Shown: one piece after another, positions 25,082-34,582 of the stretch
Numbering within the stretch: the first letter of the stretch is position 1
Layout: every line of letters begins with the position of its first letter
Origin: Pedobacter glucosidilyticus DSM 23534
Lineage (GTDB): Bacteria > Bacteroidota > Bacteroidia > Sphingobacteriales > Sphingobacteriaceae
Length of the DNA stretch: 64,000 nucleotides
Assembly: GCF_000425145.1 (NCBI RefSeq)
Contig: NZ_AULF01000021.1
Span: 1-64,000 of the forward strand
Direction: 5' to 3'
Made by a program: the position numbers and the translations under genes
Notes under the pieces: generated by a model
Database searches by the model: none
Told to the model about the DNA's origin: nothing
The model's input: only the letters and a program-made list of their open reading frames with translations

Positions 25082-25650
25082 ACAATTTCAATTTGATAAT
25101 GATGGAGCAAGCCGCTAAGATGGTGCATAGAAAATTTAGCCTTTTTTAGCAAATTAGCCTCCGGGTGGATGCTAAAGTTATACGCTGTACTAAAATCAGC
25201 TTTCTGTAAATTGGTATTACTAAACGTGGCTTTTAATAAATTACAATCGGTAAAATCTGCATTACTTAAATCGGTATCAGTAAAATCTACCTCTTGCAGG
25301 CTACAATTGATAAATTTTGTGCCTTTAATTTTTAAACTATAAAAGGACGAATGGTTGAGGTTACAAGCTGTAAAAGAGAAGGCTAAACCAAAAGTATGAC
25401 AATCTTCAAACTTTAAGCCCAAGAGTTTGCAGGCATCAAAATGGATATTTCTAAAAGCTGTTTTAGAAAGCTTTGCCATGCTAAGATTACAGTCTTTAAA
25501 AGTGCAATCTAAAAAACTATAATTAAACAGATGAAGGCTTTCAAAATTACAATTGATAAATTTACAATTCTCATAAGATGCTTTTTCCAGCATGGATGTT
25601 GTAAAGTCAATCTGTTCAAAGGTTTTTTCTTCAATAAAAAATGTTGCCAT
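25078..25650 (-). CDS. Pentapeptide-repeat protein
   Basis: 190 residues from the ATG at 25650, preceded by AGGAAGTG; a GTG one codon earlier is also possible. From residue 20 to 165 the sequence follows the A(D/N)LXX pattern: CKFINCNFESL, CTFKDCNLSM, TDTDLSNADFTDCNL and FSNTNLQKADFS. It should form a right-handed quadrilateral beta-helix. The C-terminus (HPEANLLKKAKFSMHHLSGL) resembles the tail of Qnr/McbG-like proteins, some of which protect gyrase by imitating DNA. That role is not shown here. Confidence 0.9.
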   Translation of the reverse strand: MATFFIEEKTFEQIDFTTSMLEKASYENCKFINCNFESLHLFNYSFLDCTFKDCNLSMAKLSKTAFRNIHFDACKLLGLKFEDCHTFGLAFSFTACNLNHSSFYSLKIKGTKFINCSLQEVDFTDTDLSNADFTDCNLLKATFSNTNLQKADFSTAYNFSIHPEANLLKKAKFSMHHLSGLLHHYQIEIV

Positions 25651-25674
25651 CACTTCCTATATTATTCTTAAAAA

Positions 25675-25708
25675 AAGATGGACGATGTGCTATGCCATCG
25701 TCCATCTT
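25675..25708. terminator. Strong bidirectional-looking terminator
   Basis: AAGATGGACGATG (25675-25687) pairs perfectly with CATCGTCCATCTT (25696-25708) around an 8-nt loop. It lies 21 bp beyond the M16 protease stop; on the minus strand it is followed by TTTT. Confidence 0.85.
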
Positions 25709-25728
25709 TAATCATGAGGTTAACATAA

Positions 25729-28572
25729 CTATTTCTTTTCAGGTAGTAAAATCATCCTTACAAAATTATTTTGGTTAAAGTACTTTGCTGCACTAGCTTT
25801 ACTACTGCTTGTGGTTACCTGTTTTAAGGTATCTAAGTAACTAAGCACCTTTTTAGGGTCTTCGCCACTTGCGTAAGCATTTTGTAGGTATCCCAACCAA
25901 AAACCATTATCTCTTAACTGAATTTCTAACTGTCTTCTTTCTTCTGCATTAAACTTTTGGATATCTTCTGCTGTTGCTCCGTTTTGTTTGAGTTTATTAA
26001 CCTCATCAATGGCAGCAGCAATAAGTTTATCTACGTTAGCAGTAGCGCAGCTAAAATTAATACTGATGGTATATTTTTCTTTAGGCTCATCGTTATAGCT
26101 AATTCCAACCCTTGGGCTATACACGCCACTTTCTTTTTCTCTTAAACGCTCTGTTATTTTAATATCTAAAATAGCTTTTAATGCGTCTAATTGAAGGTTT
26201 TCTTCGTCAGAATAGTTATAATCTCCATGGTAAATTAAAGCTACAGTTGCTTTATCCTCTAAGCCTTTATAAACTTTTTTAGTGATATCACCTTTAAGGG
26301 GTTCTAAACCTAAATCTTTAAAATTCTCTTTGTTATTGTTAGCAGGTAAACTACCTAAGTATTGCGCTAACAGGGGCTTAACCTCCTCAACGTTAAAGTT
26401 CCCTACAAAAGTAAAGGTAAAATCGCCGGCATTTGCAAAGCGCTCTTTGTAGAAATTTAAAGCTTTATCAGCAGTAATCTGGTCTAGCTCGTTAATTTTG
26501 ATAGCTTGTGCTCTTTTCTTGTAAGAATTCATTACCGCACTTAAAGTATCCTGATAAACAGCACTAGGTTGCGATTCGCGGTTTGCTAAAACCGCTTTCA
26601 TTTCTTCTAACTGTGTTTTTAAAACTTTTTCGTCTTTTCTTGGAGCCGTAAAGTATAAATGAGTTAACTGTAAAGCTGTTTCAAAATCTTTTGGTGATGA
26701 TGAGCCGCTTAAGCCTTCTCTGAAAGTACTAATAGACGGACTAACGCCAACTACTTTTCCAGTTAATAATTTACCTAATTGACTTTCATCAAACTCGGCA
26801 ATACCAGATGCGTTTACCAATTGGTCTGCCATTTCTGCCGAGCGGAAAATATCATCGCCGGCTAAAGATGTACCTCCTTTACTGGTTGCAGCAAAAATGA
26901 TTTGGTCGTTCTTAAAATCTGTAGGTTTTAAAACAACTTTAACCCCGTTAGATAAGGTTAGCTCAGTTACATTTAGCTCAGCTATTTTCTTTTCAGAAGT
27001 AATGGTACCAGCCTTAGGTTTTTGAGCCATCAACGGTTTTGTAACCACTTGGTCTACATAAGGCTGTACATCTGCTCCGGCAGTTTTAATCCAATTAATA
27101 TATTCGGTTTCAGATGGTAAATTGGCTTTTTCTTTTTCAGGAGCTTGTAAAATGGCAATTAAATTTTCTTCGGTAAAGAAAGTAGCCGCCAGTTTATTTA
27201 CATCCTCTAGGGTAATTTTATCCAGATTTTTCTTGTAGAAATTATAAGTATAATCTACAGATGGTATAGCCTGCCCTTTTAAAAAGTTTTGAACGTAAAG
27301 CTGCACAAAGTTGGTAGATTTGGTTTTGTCTTTCTCTTTAAACTGTTTTTCTACCCCTGTCATGATATTGGTTTTCACTCTATCTAACTCTGTTTGGGTA
27401 AAACCAAATTTTTTCATTCTTACGTTTTCTGCTATTACGGCTTGTACCGCTGCTTTTAAGCCTGCTGCATCTTTAGAAACAGCAACGCTATTAAATGCGT
27501 CCAGATTTACCAAACCACCTTGGAAAGCACTATAACTACTTTGTGCAAAAATAAAAGGTGCATTTCCTTTCTGTACTATCTCTGTTAAACGATTACCAAG
27601 CATGCTATTAATCATACTGGTTTTAATTTTGGTGATGAGTTGATCTTCTGTTGTTTCTACCACCTCGGGGTGTTTTACAGTAATAGCTGCAACGTTATAA
27701 GGAAACTCAGGATCGGTAATGATTTTTACTAAAGGTTCTTTGTTGCCAGGAATGCTAAACGCTTCTCTCTTTCTTTCATTCTCTGGATTTTTTAGCTCAG
27801 AGAAATTATCGATAATCAATTTTTCAACCTCGGCAACATCAAAATCTCCTACAGCGATGATAGCCTGTAAGTTTGGACGATACCAATCTTTATAAAAAGC
27901 TTTAAGGGTTTCATACTTGAAAGATTGTAATACATCAATTTTACCTATGGGCAGGCGCTCAGCATATTTAGAATTTGCTAAAAGAACGGGTAATAATTGC
28001 TTGCTCATTCTTTCCTGAGCATTTTTACCACGCTGGCGATCTTCCTCAATAATTACCCCACGTTCCTGATCTATTTCTTTATCCTCAAAAGTTACATGCC
28101 CTGCCCAGTTGGCTAAAATATCAAAGCCTTTTTTAAATACTTCTACGCTATCTGTTGGCAGCGGCAATTGATACACCGTTTGGTTAAAGCCTGTATAAGC
28201 ATTTAAATCTGCTCCAAACCTAACACCAGCTTTCTGCAAATAACTGATTAACTCGTTTTTAGGAAAGTCTCTGGTGCCATTAAAGGCCATGTGTTCTGTA
28301 AAATGCGCTAAGCCCTGTTGATCGTCGCTTTCTAAGATAGAACCTACTTTATTAACCAAATAAAGCTCTGCCCTATTTTTAGGTTCCACATTTTTTCTGA
28401 TGTAATAAGTTAAGCCATTTGGTAATGTTTTAATGATGACATTACTGTCTGCCGGAATTGTTGCAGCAGCTGCAGCAGTCTCCTGCTTATGGTTGTCTCC
28501 TGTAACTTTAGGGCTACAGGCATAAACGGCCATACCCAAAGTTAGCGCAATAGCATAGTGGTTAAATTTCAT
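25729..28572 (-). CDS. M16-family metalloprotease, lipoprotein
   Basis: 947 residues with lipoprotein signal ending VYAC (Cys19). The first M16 domain has the inverted zinc motif HFTEH (H90, E93, H94) in GLAHFTEHMAFNGT and the downstream glutamate segment ERGVIIEEDRQRG. The second half (from about 530, LTLSNGVKVVLKPTDFKND) is a catalytically silent M16 pair with FTFTFVGNF. The layout is that of full-length insulinase/pitrilysin-like proteases. It probably sits on the periplasmic or outer-membrane side and degrades peptides. It is a single-gene unit with its own terminator. Confidence 0.94.
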   Translation of the reverse strand: MKFNHYAIALTLGMAVYACSPKVTGDNHKQETAAAAATIPADSNVIIKTLPNGLTYYIRKNVEPKNRAELYLVNKVGSILESDDQQGLAHFTEHMAFNGTRDFPKNELISYLQKAGVRFGADLNAYTGFNQTVYQLPLPTDSVEVFKKGFDILANWAGHVTFEDKEIDQERGVIIEEDRQRGKNAQERMSKQLLPVLLANSKYAERLPIGKIDVLQSFKYETLKAFYKDWYRPNLQAIIAVGDFDVAEVEKLIIDNFSELKNPENERKREAFSIPGNKEPLVKIITDPEFPYNVAAITVKHPEVVETTEDQLITKIKTSMINSMLGNRLTEIVQKGNAPFIFAQSSYSAFQGGLVNLDAFNSVAVSKDAAGLKAAVQAVIAENVRMKKFGFTQTELDRVKTNIMTGVEKQFKEKDKTKSTNFVQLYVQNFLKGQAIPSVDYTYNFYKKNLDKITLEDVNKLAATFFTEENLIAILQAPEKEKANLPSETEYINWIKTAGADVQPYVDQVVTKPLMAQKPKAGTITSEKKIAELNVTELTLSNGVKVVLKPTDFKNDQIIFAATSKGGTSLAGDDIFRSAEMADQLVNASGIAEFDESQLGKLLTGKVVGVSPSISTFREGLSGSSSPKDFETALQLTHLYFTAPRKDEKVLKTQLEEMKAVLANRESQPSAVYQDTLSAVMNSYKKRAQAIKINELDQITADKALNFYKERFANAGDFTFTFVGNFNVEEVKPLLAQYLGSLPANNNKENFKDLGLEPLKGDITKKVYKGLEDKATVALIYHGDYNYSDEENLQLDALKAILDIKITERLREKESGVYSPRVGISYNDEPKEKYTISINFSCATANVDKLIAAAIDEVNKLKQNGATAEDIQKFNAEERRQLEIQLRDNGFWLGYLQNAYASGEDPKKVLSYLDTLKQVTTSSSKASAAKYFNQNNFVRMILLPEKK

Positions 28573-28682
28573 ACTTGTTAGTGTTGTTTTAAAGCTTTTG
28601 ACTGCTAAATATAAGTTTTGTTACGCTTAATTGATGTAAACTTTTTGATGATTATAAATAAGGTGTATATTTGCACCATCAT

Positions 28683-28816
28683 TAGGGGTGCCTTGTATTG
28701 CTAAGATGATAAGCAAACACAAATACAGGCTGAGATTATACCCATTAGATTGGCAAAAAGGCATGCACCTTTAACCTTTCTAAGCACCTGATCCGGATAA
28801 TGCCGGCGTAGGGAAT
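28683..28816 (+). ncRNA. TPP riboswitch
   Basis: All conserved blocks of the THI element are present in order: TAGGGGTGCC (28683), GGCTGAGATTATACCC (28728-28743), ACCTGATCCGGATAATGCC and GGCGTAGGGAA (ending near 28816). The variable P3 arm contains AAGATGATAAGC. It binds thiamine pyrophosphate and should repress the TonB receptor 75 bp downstream. Confidence 0.96.
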
Positions 28817-28820
28817 AGGT

Positions 28821-28876
28821 AAAAGCAAATATATTTTGTAGAGTAGTGTAGCCCCTAGCTGCTTTTGTTTAATTTT
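28821..28876 (+). terminator. Possible riboswitch expression platform
   Basis: AAAAGCA (28821-28827) can pair with TGCTTTT (28860-28866), followed by GTTTAATTTTTT, a likely terminator. CCCCTA (28852-28857) inside its loop is complementary to TAGGGG at the 5' start of the aptamer (28683-28688), offering an alternative pairing. Read by eye only. Confidence 0.5.
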
Positions 28877-28890
28877 TTAATTCTATAACA

Positions 28891-31365
28891 TTGAGAAAAT
28901 TTACATTAACAGTTCTTATGGCAATTGCTGCTCCGTTATGGTTGCTGGCACAAAACACCATTTTAAAAGGTAAAATAACCGATGCCGCAACTAAGGAAGC
29001 CATGGCAGGTGCTACCGTTACTTTGTTAGATTACAATCTACAAACCCAAACCGATGCAAATGGAAGTTTCAGCTTCAATAAACTAAGAAACGGCAATTAC
29101 CAAATTCAAATCACTTTTTTAGGGTTCAAACCTTTGGTTAAAAACATCAGTATCAATGGAGAAACACAAGTTGATTTAGCTTTAGAAAAAGCTTTATTTC
29201 TGGCTGATGAGGTTATCGTAAGTGCTACCAGAGCATCGGCAAACTCGGCAACTACATATAAAAACCTAAGCAAAGCTGATATTGAAAAGAATAATTTCGG
29301 GCAAGATTTACCTTTCTTGCTAAACCAAACACCATCTGTTGTGGTAACATCAGATGCAGGTGCTGGTATTGGTTACACGGGTATCCGTATTCGTGGTTCT
29401 GATGCTACACGTATCAATGTAACCATCAACGGTATCCCTTATAATGATACCGAAAGCCAAGGTACTTTTTGGGTTAACCTACCTGATTTTGCTTCATCGG
29501 TTGATAATATCCAAATACAAAGAGGTGTGGGAACCTCTACCAACGGAGCAGGTGCTTTTGGAGCAAGCTTAAACATCCAAACTTCTACCCGTAATGATTC
29601 GGCTTTTGCTGAGGTTAACAACTCAATAGGTTCTTTTGGGACCATTAAAAATACATTAAAAATAGGAACAGGCCTTATCAATGGTAAGTTTAGTATTGAT
29701 GGCAGATTATCCAGAATCAAGTCTGATGGGTTTATAGACAGGGCATTTTCTGATTTAAAATCTTTCTATGTATCTGGCGCTTATTATGGTAAATCAAGCA
29801 TTTTAAGAGCCAATGTGTTTTCTGGTGCTGAGCAAACTTATCAATCCTGGACGGGAGTGCCCGAGGCTAAATTGAGAGGAAGCCAAGCAGATTTATTAAC
29901 CCATTATTTTAATAATTTAGGTTCTGCCTATTTTACCCAGCAGGATTCTTTAAACCTTTTCAATTCAAATCCACGCAAGTATAATAGCTATTTGTATGAT
30001 AATCAGACAGATAATTATCAGCAAGACCATTACCAATTGCTATATGCAAAAGAAATAAATAGCCAGTTATCTTTTAACGGAGCTTTACATTATACCCGTG
30101 GCAGAGGTTATTATGAAGAGTTTAAACATCAAGAAGATTTTGAAGATTATGGCTTCGCCCCTTTTGTGATTGGCGCAGAAACTATTGATAAAACAGATTT
30201 AGTACGCCGCCGTTGGTTAGATAATGATTTTTACGGATTAACCTATTCTTTAAATTATAAGCCAAGTAAAGCCTTAGATTTTACTTTGGGCGGTGCTTAT
30301 AACGAATACAAAGGAGCGCATTTTGGTGAAGTTATCTGGGCCAGATTTGCCCAGTTAGACAATAACAAACAACGTTATTATGATAACGATGCTACAAAAA
30401 CAGATTTTAACGTTTTTGGTAAAGCAACTTATACCTTAAACAACCTTAGTATTTATACCGATTTACAGTACAGAAGCGTAGATTACTCTTTCTTAGGTTT
30501 TAACAATGCTGGTGATAATGTTCAACAAAGGGATATCCTAAACTTTTTCAATCCAAAGTTTGGTTTAACCTACCAAATTGATAAAATAAGTAATGTTTAT
30601 GCCTCTTTTGCCAGGGCTAACAAAGAGCCTAATAGAGATGATTATACAGAATCTTCACCAGGTAGTAGACCACTAGCAGAAAGATTAGACAACATAGAAG
30701 TAGGCTATCGTTACCTTAGAAAAAATGTAACAGCAGGTTTTAACCTTTACGGGATGTTTTACAAAGACCAATTGATTTTAACGGGCGAGGTTAATGATGT
30801 TGGTGCTTATGTAAGAGATAATGTGGATAGAAGCTACCGTATAGGTGCCGAGTTTGATGCTAAGTGGCAAATTTTTAATCAGCTAAGTTGGGCGGCTACC
30901 GCCACTTTAAGCCAAAACAGAATAAAAAGGTTTAGCGAGTTTTTTGATATTTATGATGCTGATTTTGATTTTATAGGACAAGCAGAAAACCAATATACCA
31001 ATACAGATATAGCTTTCTCGCCTTCTTTTATTGCCTCTAATGAGTTTGCTTATAAGCCTATTAAAGCTTTGGAAATAGCTTTATTAACCAAATATGTTAG
31101 CGACCAGTATTTAGATAATACCAGCAATAACGCTCGTAAATTAGATGCGTTTTTTGTCAACGATTTAAGACTGAGTCATAACCTTAAATTTAGAGGCGTT
31201 AAAAATGTGAACTTAAGCTTACTGGTGAATAATATCTTTAATGAAAAGTATGAAAGTAATGGATATACTTTTGGCTATATTTATGATAATAACCTCATCA
31301 CAGAAAATTATTATTACCCACAAGCAGGAACTAATTTTCTGCTAAGCTTAAGTGCCAAGTTTTAA
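28891..31365 (+). CDS. TPP-riboswitch-controlled TonB-dependent receptor (probable thiamine uptake)
   Basis: 824 residues from a TTG, beginning with signal peptide RKFTLTVLMAIAAPLWLLAQ. A CarboxypepD_reg domain (ILKGKITDAATKEAMAGATV) occupies about 22-105. The plug (about 110-230) has SVVVTSDAGAGIGYTGIRIR and GVGTSTNGAGAFGASLNI. The 22-strand barrel ends with the aromatic ...NFLLSLSAKF. Control by the riboswitch strongly suggests transport of thiamine or a precursor across the outer membrane, as proposed for THI-element receptors of Bacteroidota. No inner-membrane thiamine transporter follows. A terminator lies downstream. Confidence 0.92.
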   Translation: MRKFTLTVLMAIAAPLWLLAQNTILKGKITDAATKEAMAGATVTLLDYNLQTQTDANGSFSFNKLRNGNYQIQITFLGFKPLVKNISINGETQVDLALEKALFLADEVIVSATRASANSATTYKNLSKADIEKNNFGQDLPFLLNQTPSVVVTSDAGAGIGYTGIRIRGSDATRINVTINGIPYNDTESQGTFWVNLPDFASSVDNIQIQRGVGTSTNGAGAFGASLNIQTSTRNDSAFAEVNNSIGSFGTIKNTLKIGTGLINGKFSIDGRLSRIKSDGFIDRAFSDLKSFYVSGAYYGKSSILRANVFSGAEQTYQSWTGVPEAKLRGSQADLLTHYFNNLGSAYFTQQDSLNLFNSNPRKYNSYLYDNQTDNYQQDHYQLLYAKEINSQLSFNGALHYTRGRGYYEEFKHQEDFEDYGFAPFVIGAETIDKTDLVRRRWLDNDFYGLTYSLNYKPSKALDFTLGGAYNEYKGAHFGEVIWARFAQLDNNKQRYYDNDATKTDFNVFGKATYTLNNLSIYTDLQYRSVDYSFLGFNNAGDNVQQRDILNFFNPKFGLTYQIDKISNVYASFARANKEPNRDDYTESSPGSRPLAERLDNIEVGYRYLRKNVTAGFNLYGMFYKDQLILTGEVNDVGAYVRDNVDRSYRIGAEFDAKWQIFNQLSWAATATLSQNRIKRFSEFFDIYDADFDFIGQAENQYTNTDIAFSPSFIASNEFAYKPIKALEIALLTKYVSDQYLDNTSNNARKLDAFFVNDLRLSHNLKFRGVKNVNLSLLVNNIFNEKYESNGYTFGYIYDNNLITENYYYPQAGTNFLLSLSAKF

Positions 31366-31383
31366 AATATTTTCTTGCTTACG

Positions 31384-31421
31384 AAAAAGCTGCTTCAAGT
31401 ATTCTTTTGAAAGCAGCTTTT
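31384..31421. terminator. Terminator between the convergent receptor and FAD genes
   Basis: AAAAGCTGCTTCAA pairs with TTGAAAGCAGCTTTT with one bulge; T-runs are present in both directions, so it can serve both genes. Confidence 0.8.
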
Positions 31422-31444
31422 TTATTTATTCACCTCTTTAAAAC

Positions 31445-32722
31445 TTATTTGATAAAAATACCTTGCATATTTACTCCAATGCTGTAAGGATTTAGATAGG
31501 TATCAAAAATAATGGTCATTTCTTTTTTAGTAACGTAATTGTCAGGTTTAAAATCGCTCTCTAGCTCATATTTCATTTTCCAGTTACTATTTAACTCCCT
31601 ATTCATATCATAAATTTCTCTTCCAGTGATAAAACTGATTAAAGAAACAGCATCTTTTAAGGTAAGTTCCTGAATAGGATTTTCTATAAACCAAATTCTA
31701 GAGCGGGGATGTAGCTCAGATAAAATGGTTTTAATATCCTCTGGTTTTACATGTTCATCCGGATTAAATTTCCCTTTAACAAAATCATGCTTCATCATAT
31801 CTGTAGCGATAATTTTTTGTACTGCCGCCCAAGCATACTCGGTAGTATTAACATCTAAAACCGGATAAAGTAAGCCTTTATAAACAAAAACCTCATTTTG
31901 TGTGGTTCTTACATTTGCCTTTGCCGTTGGCACATCAAAAAATGGCCCATAGGCTGCTAAAGCCCCTGCTAGTTGACCAATGTTTACCCAAGTAGCAATA
32001 TTTTTAAAATCATCTGCCTGCCAACCTATCAAACCAGCTTGTGGCGAAACAAAAAGCAGGTTATCAAGCTCGGCACTGATAAATACACCCATAGGGAAAT
32101 AATGTAGCATAGTGCTATCTTTCCCATAGCCTGTTGCTCCGCTACTTCTATAAAGTTTTAAAACTTGTTCATAAGGTTTTTCACGTTCTATTGGGGTATA
32201 TTTACTTATGGTTTTAATATGACCATCATTTAACTTTACAATACCGGCTTTTAACACTGGCGATTGTTGTGCATCAAAAAAAGCATCTACCAATACATCA
32301 GCTTTTATTTTTTCTATTTTACTTCCATTTTTCTGGATGCTCACCTCCCAGGATTTCCCTTTTTTAACAATATTTACAACTTGGGTTTCTTTAAAATAGC
32401 GCAAATTGTTGACTTTACTAACGATGCCTTCCAGCGCTACACGAGGGTCGGTTTGTAGAGAATCTAGTTTTTTGGTGTAAGCATCTTTCCACTCTTTCCA
32501 GATACCAAAATTAAAAGCCGGCACATCCATACTAGGCGCAATAGCACCAATACTAAAGTTATTAGGCTCTACCAGTATAACTTTTACACCACTTCTGGCT
32601 GCTTGTATAGCGGTAGCTGTACCAGAAGCACTGGCCCCTAGTACTAAAACATCGGTTTTATACTGTGCTAAAACTTGGCTAGTTAAAAACGTTAATATAA
32701 AGAAGGTAAGTTTTTTTAGCAT
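31445..32722 (-). CDS. Exported FAD-dependent oxidoreductase
   Basis: 425 residues with a signal peptide (cut after SQVLAQ). The dinucleotide-binding motif is VLVLGASASGTATAIQAARS followed by KVILVEP, the FAD_oxidored (PF12831) pattern. DVLVDAFFDAQQSPVLKAGI and PHAGLIGWQA-like PQAGLIGWQADD match the family's middle part. The C-terminal ~130 residues (EHVKPEDIKTILSELHPRSR) are an extra helical region. Such proteins are often found with carbohydrate-related genes, but nothing nearby identifies the substrate. Export before or after FAD loading (Tat or Sec) is unclear: no twin arginine is seen. Confidence 0.85.
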   Translation of the reverse strand: MLKKLTFFILTFLTSQVLAQYKTDVLVLGASASGTATAIQAARSGVKVILVEPNNFSIGAIAPSMDVPAFNFGIWKEWKDAYTKKLDSLQTDPRVALEGIVSKVNNLRYFKETQVVNIVKKGKSWEVSIQKNGSKIEKIKADVLVDAFFDAQQSPVLKAGIVKLNDGHIKTISKYTPIEREKPYEQVLKLYRSSGATGYGKDSTMLHYFPMGVFISAELDNLLFVSPQAGLIGWQADDFKNIATWVNIGQLAGALAAYGPFFDVPTAKANVRTTQNEVFVYKGLLYPVLDVNTTEYAWAAVQKIIATDMMKHDFVKGKFNPDEHVKPEDIKTILSELHPRSRIWFIENPIQELTLKDAVSLISFITGREIYDMNRELNSNWKMKYELESDFKPDNYVTKKEMTIIFDTYLNPYSIGVNMQGIFIK

Positions 32723-32850
32723 AAAATGATAAACGAAGATTTAACTGTTAAAGTTTGTTTGTTAAAGCTATAAAAATTATTGTAAGCCTAGAGCTTTTAA
32801 GTTGCATGGCTAAAGGTTTAATATAATTTGATATTTTTAACCTTTGATAT

Positions 32851-33624
32851 ATGGAAACCCAAAAATCTAAACTTTATTTTGCTTCTGATTTCCATTTAGG
32901 AGCGCCTAACTATGCCTCTAGCCGAGAACGTGAAGCATGGATAGTAAGCTGGCTAGACCACATCAAACACGATGCAGCGGAATTATTTTTAATGGGCGAT
33001 GTTTTTGATTTTTGGTTTGAATATGCTACTGCAGTTCCTAAAGGCTTTATCAGGTTACAAGGTAAGCTTGCCGAGTTGAGCGATGCCGGCACTAAAATAT
33101 ACTTTTTTAAAGGCAACCACGATATGTGGGTATTTGATTATTTTAAGAAAGAATTTGGCATGGAAATCATTAACGATGAGCTTTTGATAGAACGCCATGG
33201 TAAAAAGTTTTTATTACACCACGGAGATGGCCTAGGCCCTGGTGACGCATCCTACAAGTTTTTAAAGAAAATTTTTAGAAGTGAATTGTGTCAATGGCTT
33301 TTTGCCCGTTTGCATCCTAACTTAGGCATTGGTATTGCCAATTACTGGAGTAGCAAAAGCAGGTTAGCCTCCTACAAAAAAGAAGGCGATATTACCCAGC
33401 AGTATGAAGAAACTTTTATTAAGAGTTTTTATAAACAACTTAAGCATGATTATGGCAATTTTGACCATTTAGTTATGGGGCACAGGCATTTTCCTACTCA
33501 GTTTAAATTGGATGAGGAAACCCTGTATACCAATTTGGGCGAATGGGTAAATTATTCTTATTACGCTGTTTTTGACGGTGTGGAACTTAAATTGCTTGAT
33601 TGGAATAAGCATCATGAAAAATAA
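32851..33624 (+). CDS. lpxH: UDP-2,3-diacylglucosamine diphosphatase (LpxH-type)
   Basis: 257 residues of the calcineurin-like metallophosphoesterase fold. The metal motifs are all present: FASDFHLG, GDVFDFWF, KGNHDMW, HHGDGLG and MGHRHFP. The pattern GDVFDFWFEYA matches LpxH-like enzymes, which remove UMP from UDP-diacylglucosamine in lipid A synthesis at the inner membrane. Other substrates of the wider family cannot be excluded. The next gene overlaps by 11 bp, so the two are probably translated together. Confidence 0.88.
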   Translation: METQKSKLYFASDFHLGAPNYASSREREAWIVSWLDHIKHDAAELFLMGDVFDFWFEYATAVPKGFIRLQGKLAELSDAGTKIYFFKGNHDMWVFDYFKKEFGMEIINDELLIERHGKKFLLHHGDGLGPGDASYKFLKKIFRSELCQWLFARLHPNLGIGIANYWSSKSRLASYKKEGDITQQYEETFIKSFYKQLKHDYGNFDHLVMGHRHFPTQFKLDEETLYTNLGEWVNYSYYAVFDGVELKLLDWNKHHEK

Positions 33625-34432
33625 AAGTCTTTTAAAACTACTGTTACTTTGTTGCTGTATTTTGATACTGACATGGAAAAGTAATGCCCAAAGTTTTAAA
33701 CTGATTAAGCAGATAGATACCCTTGCTAAAATAGCTCGGGTTGATAATTTGGGGAATTTATTCTTGGTTACGCCTGCTAACGAGCTCATGAAGTTTAACC
33801 CTGATGGTAAGTTTTTATGGAATTATACCAACAATAGCTTTGGTGATATAGACCAAATTGATATTACAGACCCTTTAAGGGTAATTTTATATTATCAGGC
33901 TTACCAACAAGTTGTGGTACTGAATAATAATTTAAGCGAGATTAGCAGTTATTCTTTTAACAATAACCCCAACCAGCAGATTGCGCTGGTAGCATCAGCT
34001 AATAATAATGGTTTTTGGATTTATGACCAACTGAACCGAGAGCTTAAAAAACTGAGTAATAATTTTATAGATGAGCTTAAAAGTGGCAATATTTACCAGA
34101 GAAATGGTTTTGATATGAATGCTGTTTTTATGCTGAGTACAGACTTATATGTGTTTATTAACGATGCTGGCGAAGGTGTCAGGATATTTGACAGGTTTGG
34201 TAATTACTACAAAACCGCTGTTATTAATCCTGTTAGAGCTTTTGAGGTAGAGGGCGATGAACTGATTTACCAGCAAGACCATAAGCTATGGCGTTATAAC
34301 TTCATGACTTTTAAAAAGGAAGAAATAAAACTACCGCTTACAAAACCTGGTGGCACTTTTAGCTACCGCTTAAAGCGACTCTTCATATTAAATGAAAAAG
34401 GCTTAACTTTGTGGGCTTTAAATGCTAACTGA
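33614..34432 (+). CDS. Secreted protein of unknown function (beta-propeller-like)
   Basis: The ATG at 33614 begins MKNKSLLKLLLLCCCILILT, a signal peptide ending at SNAQ, and is preferred over the earlier start at 33572 inside lpxH; this gives 272 residues. The mature part has repeated blade-like units (KIARVDNLGNLFLVTPANEL, NNNGFWIYDQLNRELKKLSN, VRIFDRFGNYYK, YQQDHKLWRYNFM) typical of NHL/YncE-like propellers. It overlaps lpxH by 11 bp. I know of similar genes next to lpxH-like and prfA genes in Bacteroidota, but no function. Confidence 0.75.
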   Translation: MKNKSLLKLLLLCCCILILTWKSNAQSFKLIKQIDTLAKIARVDNLGNLFLVTPANELMKFNPDGKFLWNYTNNSFGDIDQIDITDPLRVILYYQAYQQVVVLNNNLSEISSYSFNNNPNQQIALVASANNNGFWIYDQLNRELKKLSNNFIDELKSGNIYQRNGFDMNAVFMLSTDLYVFINDAGEGVRIFDRFGNYYKTAVINPVRAFEVEGDELIYQQDHKLWRYNFMTFKKEEIKLPLTKPGGTFSYRLKRLFILNEKGLTLWALNAN

Positions 34433-34460
34433 GTTTAATGCATTGTTTTGCGTTAACTAA

Positions 34461-34540
34461 ACCGGATAGCAGCGGAAACCCCACAGTGTGTGTAGGGTTT
34501 AGCGCCTTGGAAAAACGAGGAGTTGCAGCGTATAGCCGGA
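34461..34540. ncRNA. Structured intergenic element between the lpxH operon and prfA
   Basis: This element starts ACCGGATAGCAGCGG and ends GCAGCGTATAGCCGG, so CCGG-ATA at the left can pair with TAT-AG-CCGG at the right, and GCAGCG occurs in both arms. Inside, AAACCC (34476-34481) pairs with GGGTTT (34495-34500). It is GC-richer than the flanks. No coding frame is seen. It could be a transcribed terminator-like structure or a dispersed repeat. Confidence 0.45.
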
Positions 34541-34582
34541 CTACCCAGACCCAAGTATTACAGGATTTGATTTTCAAAAAAA

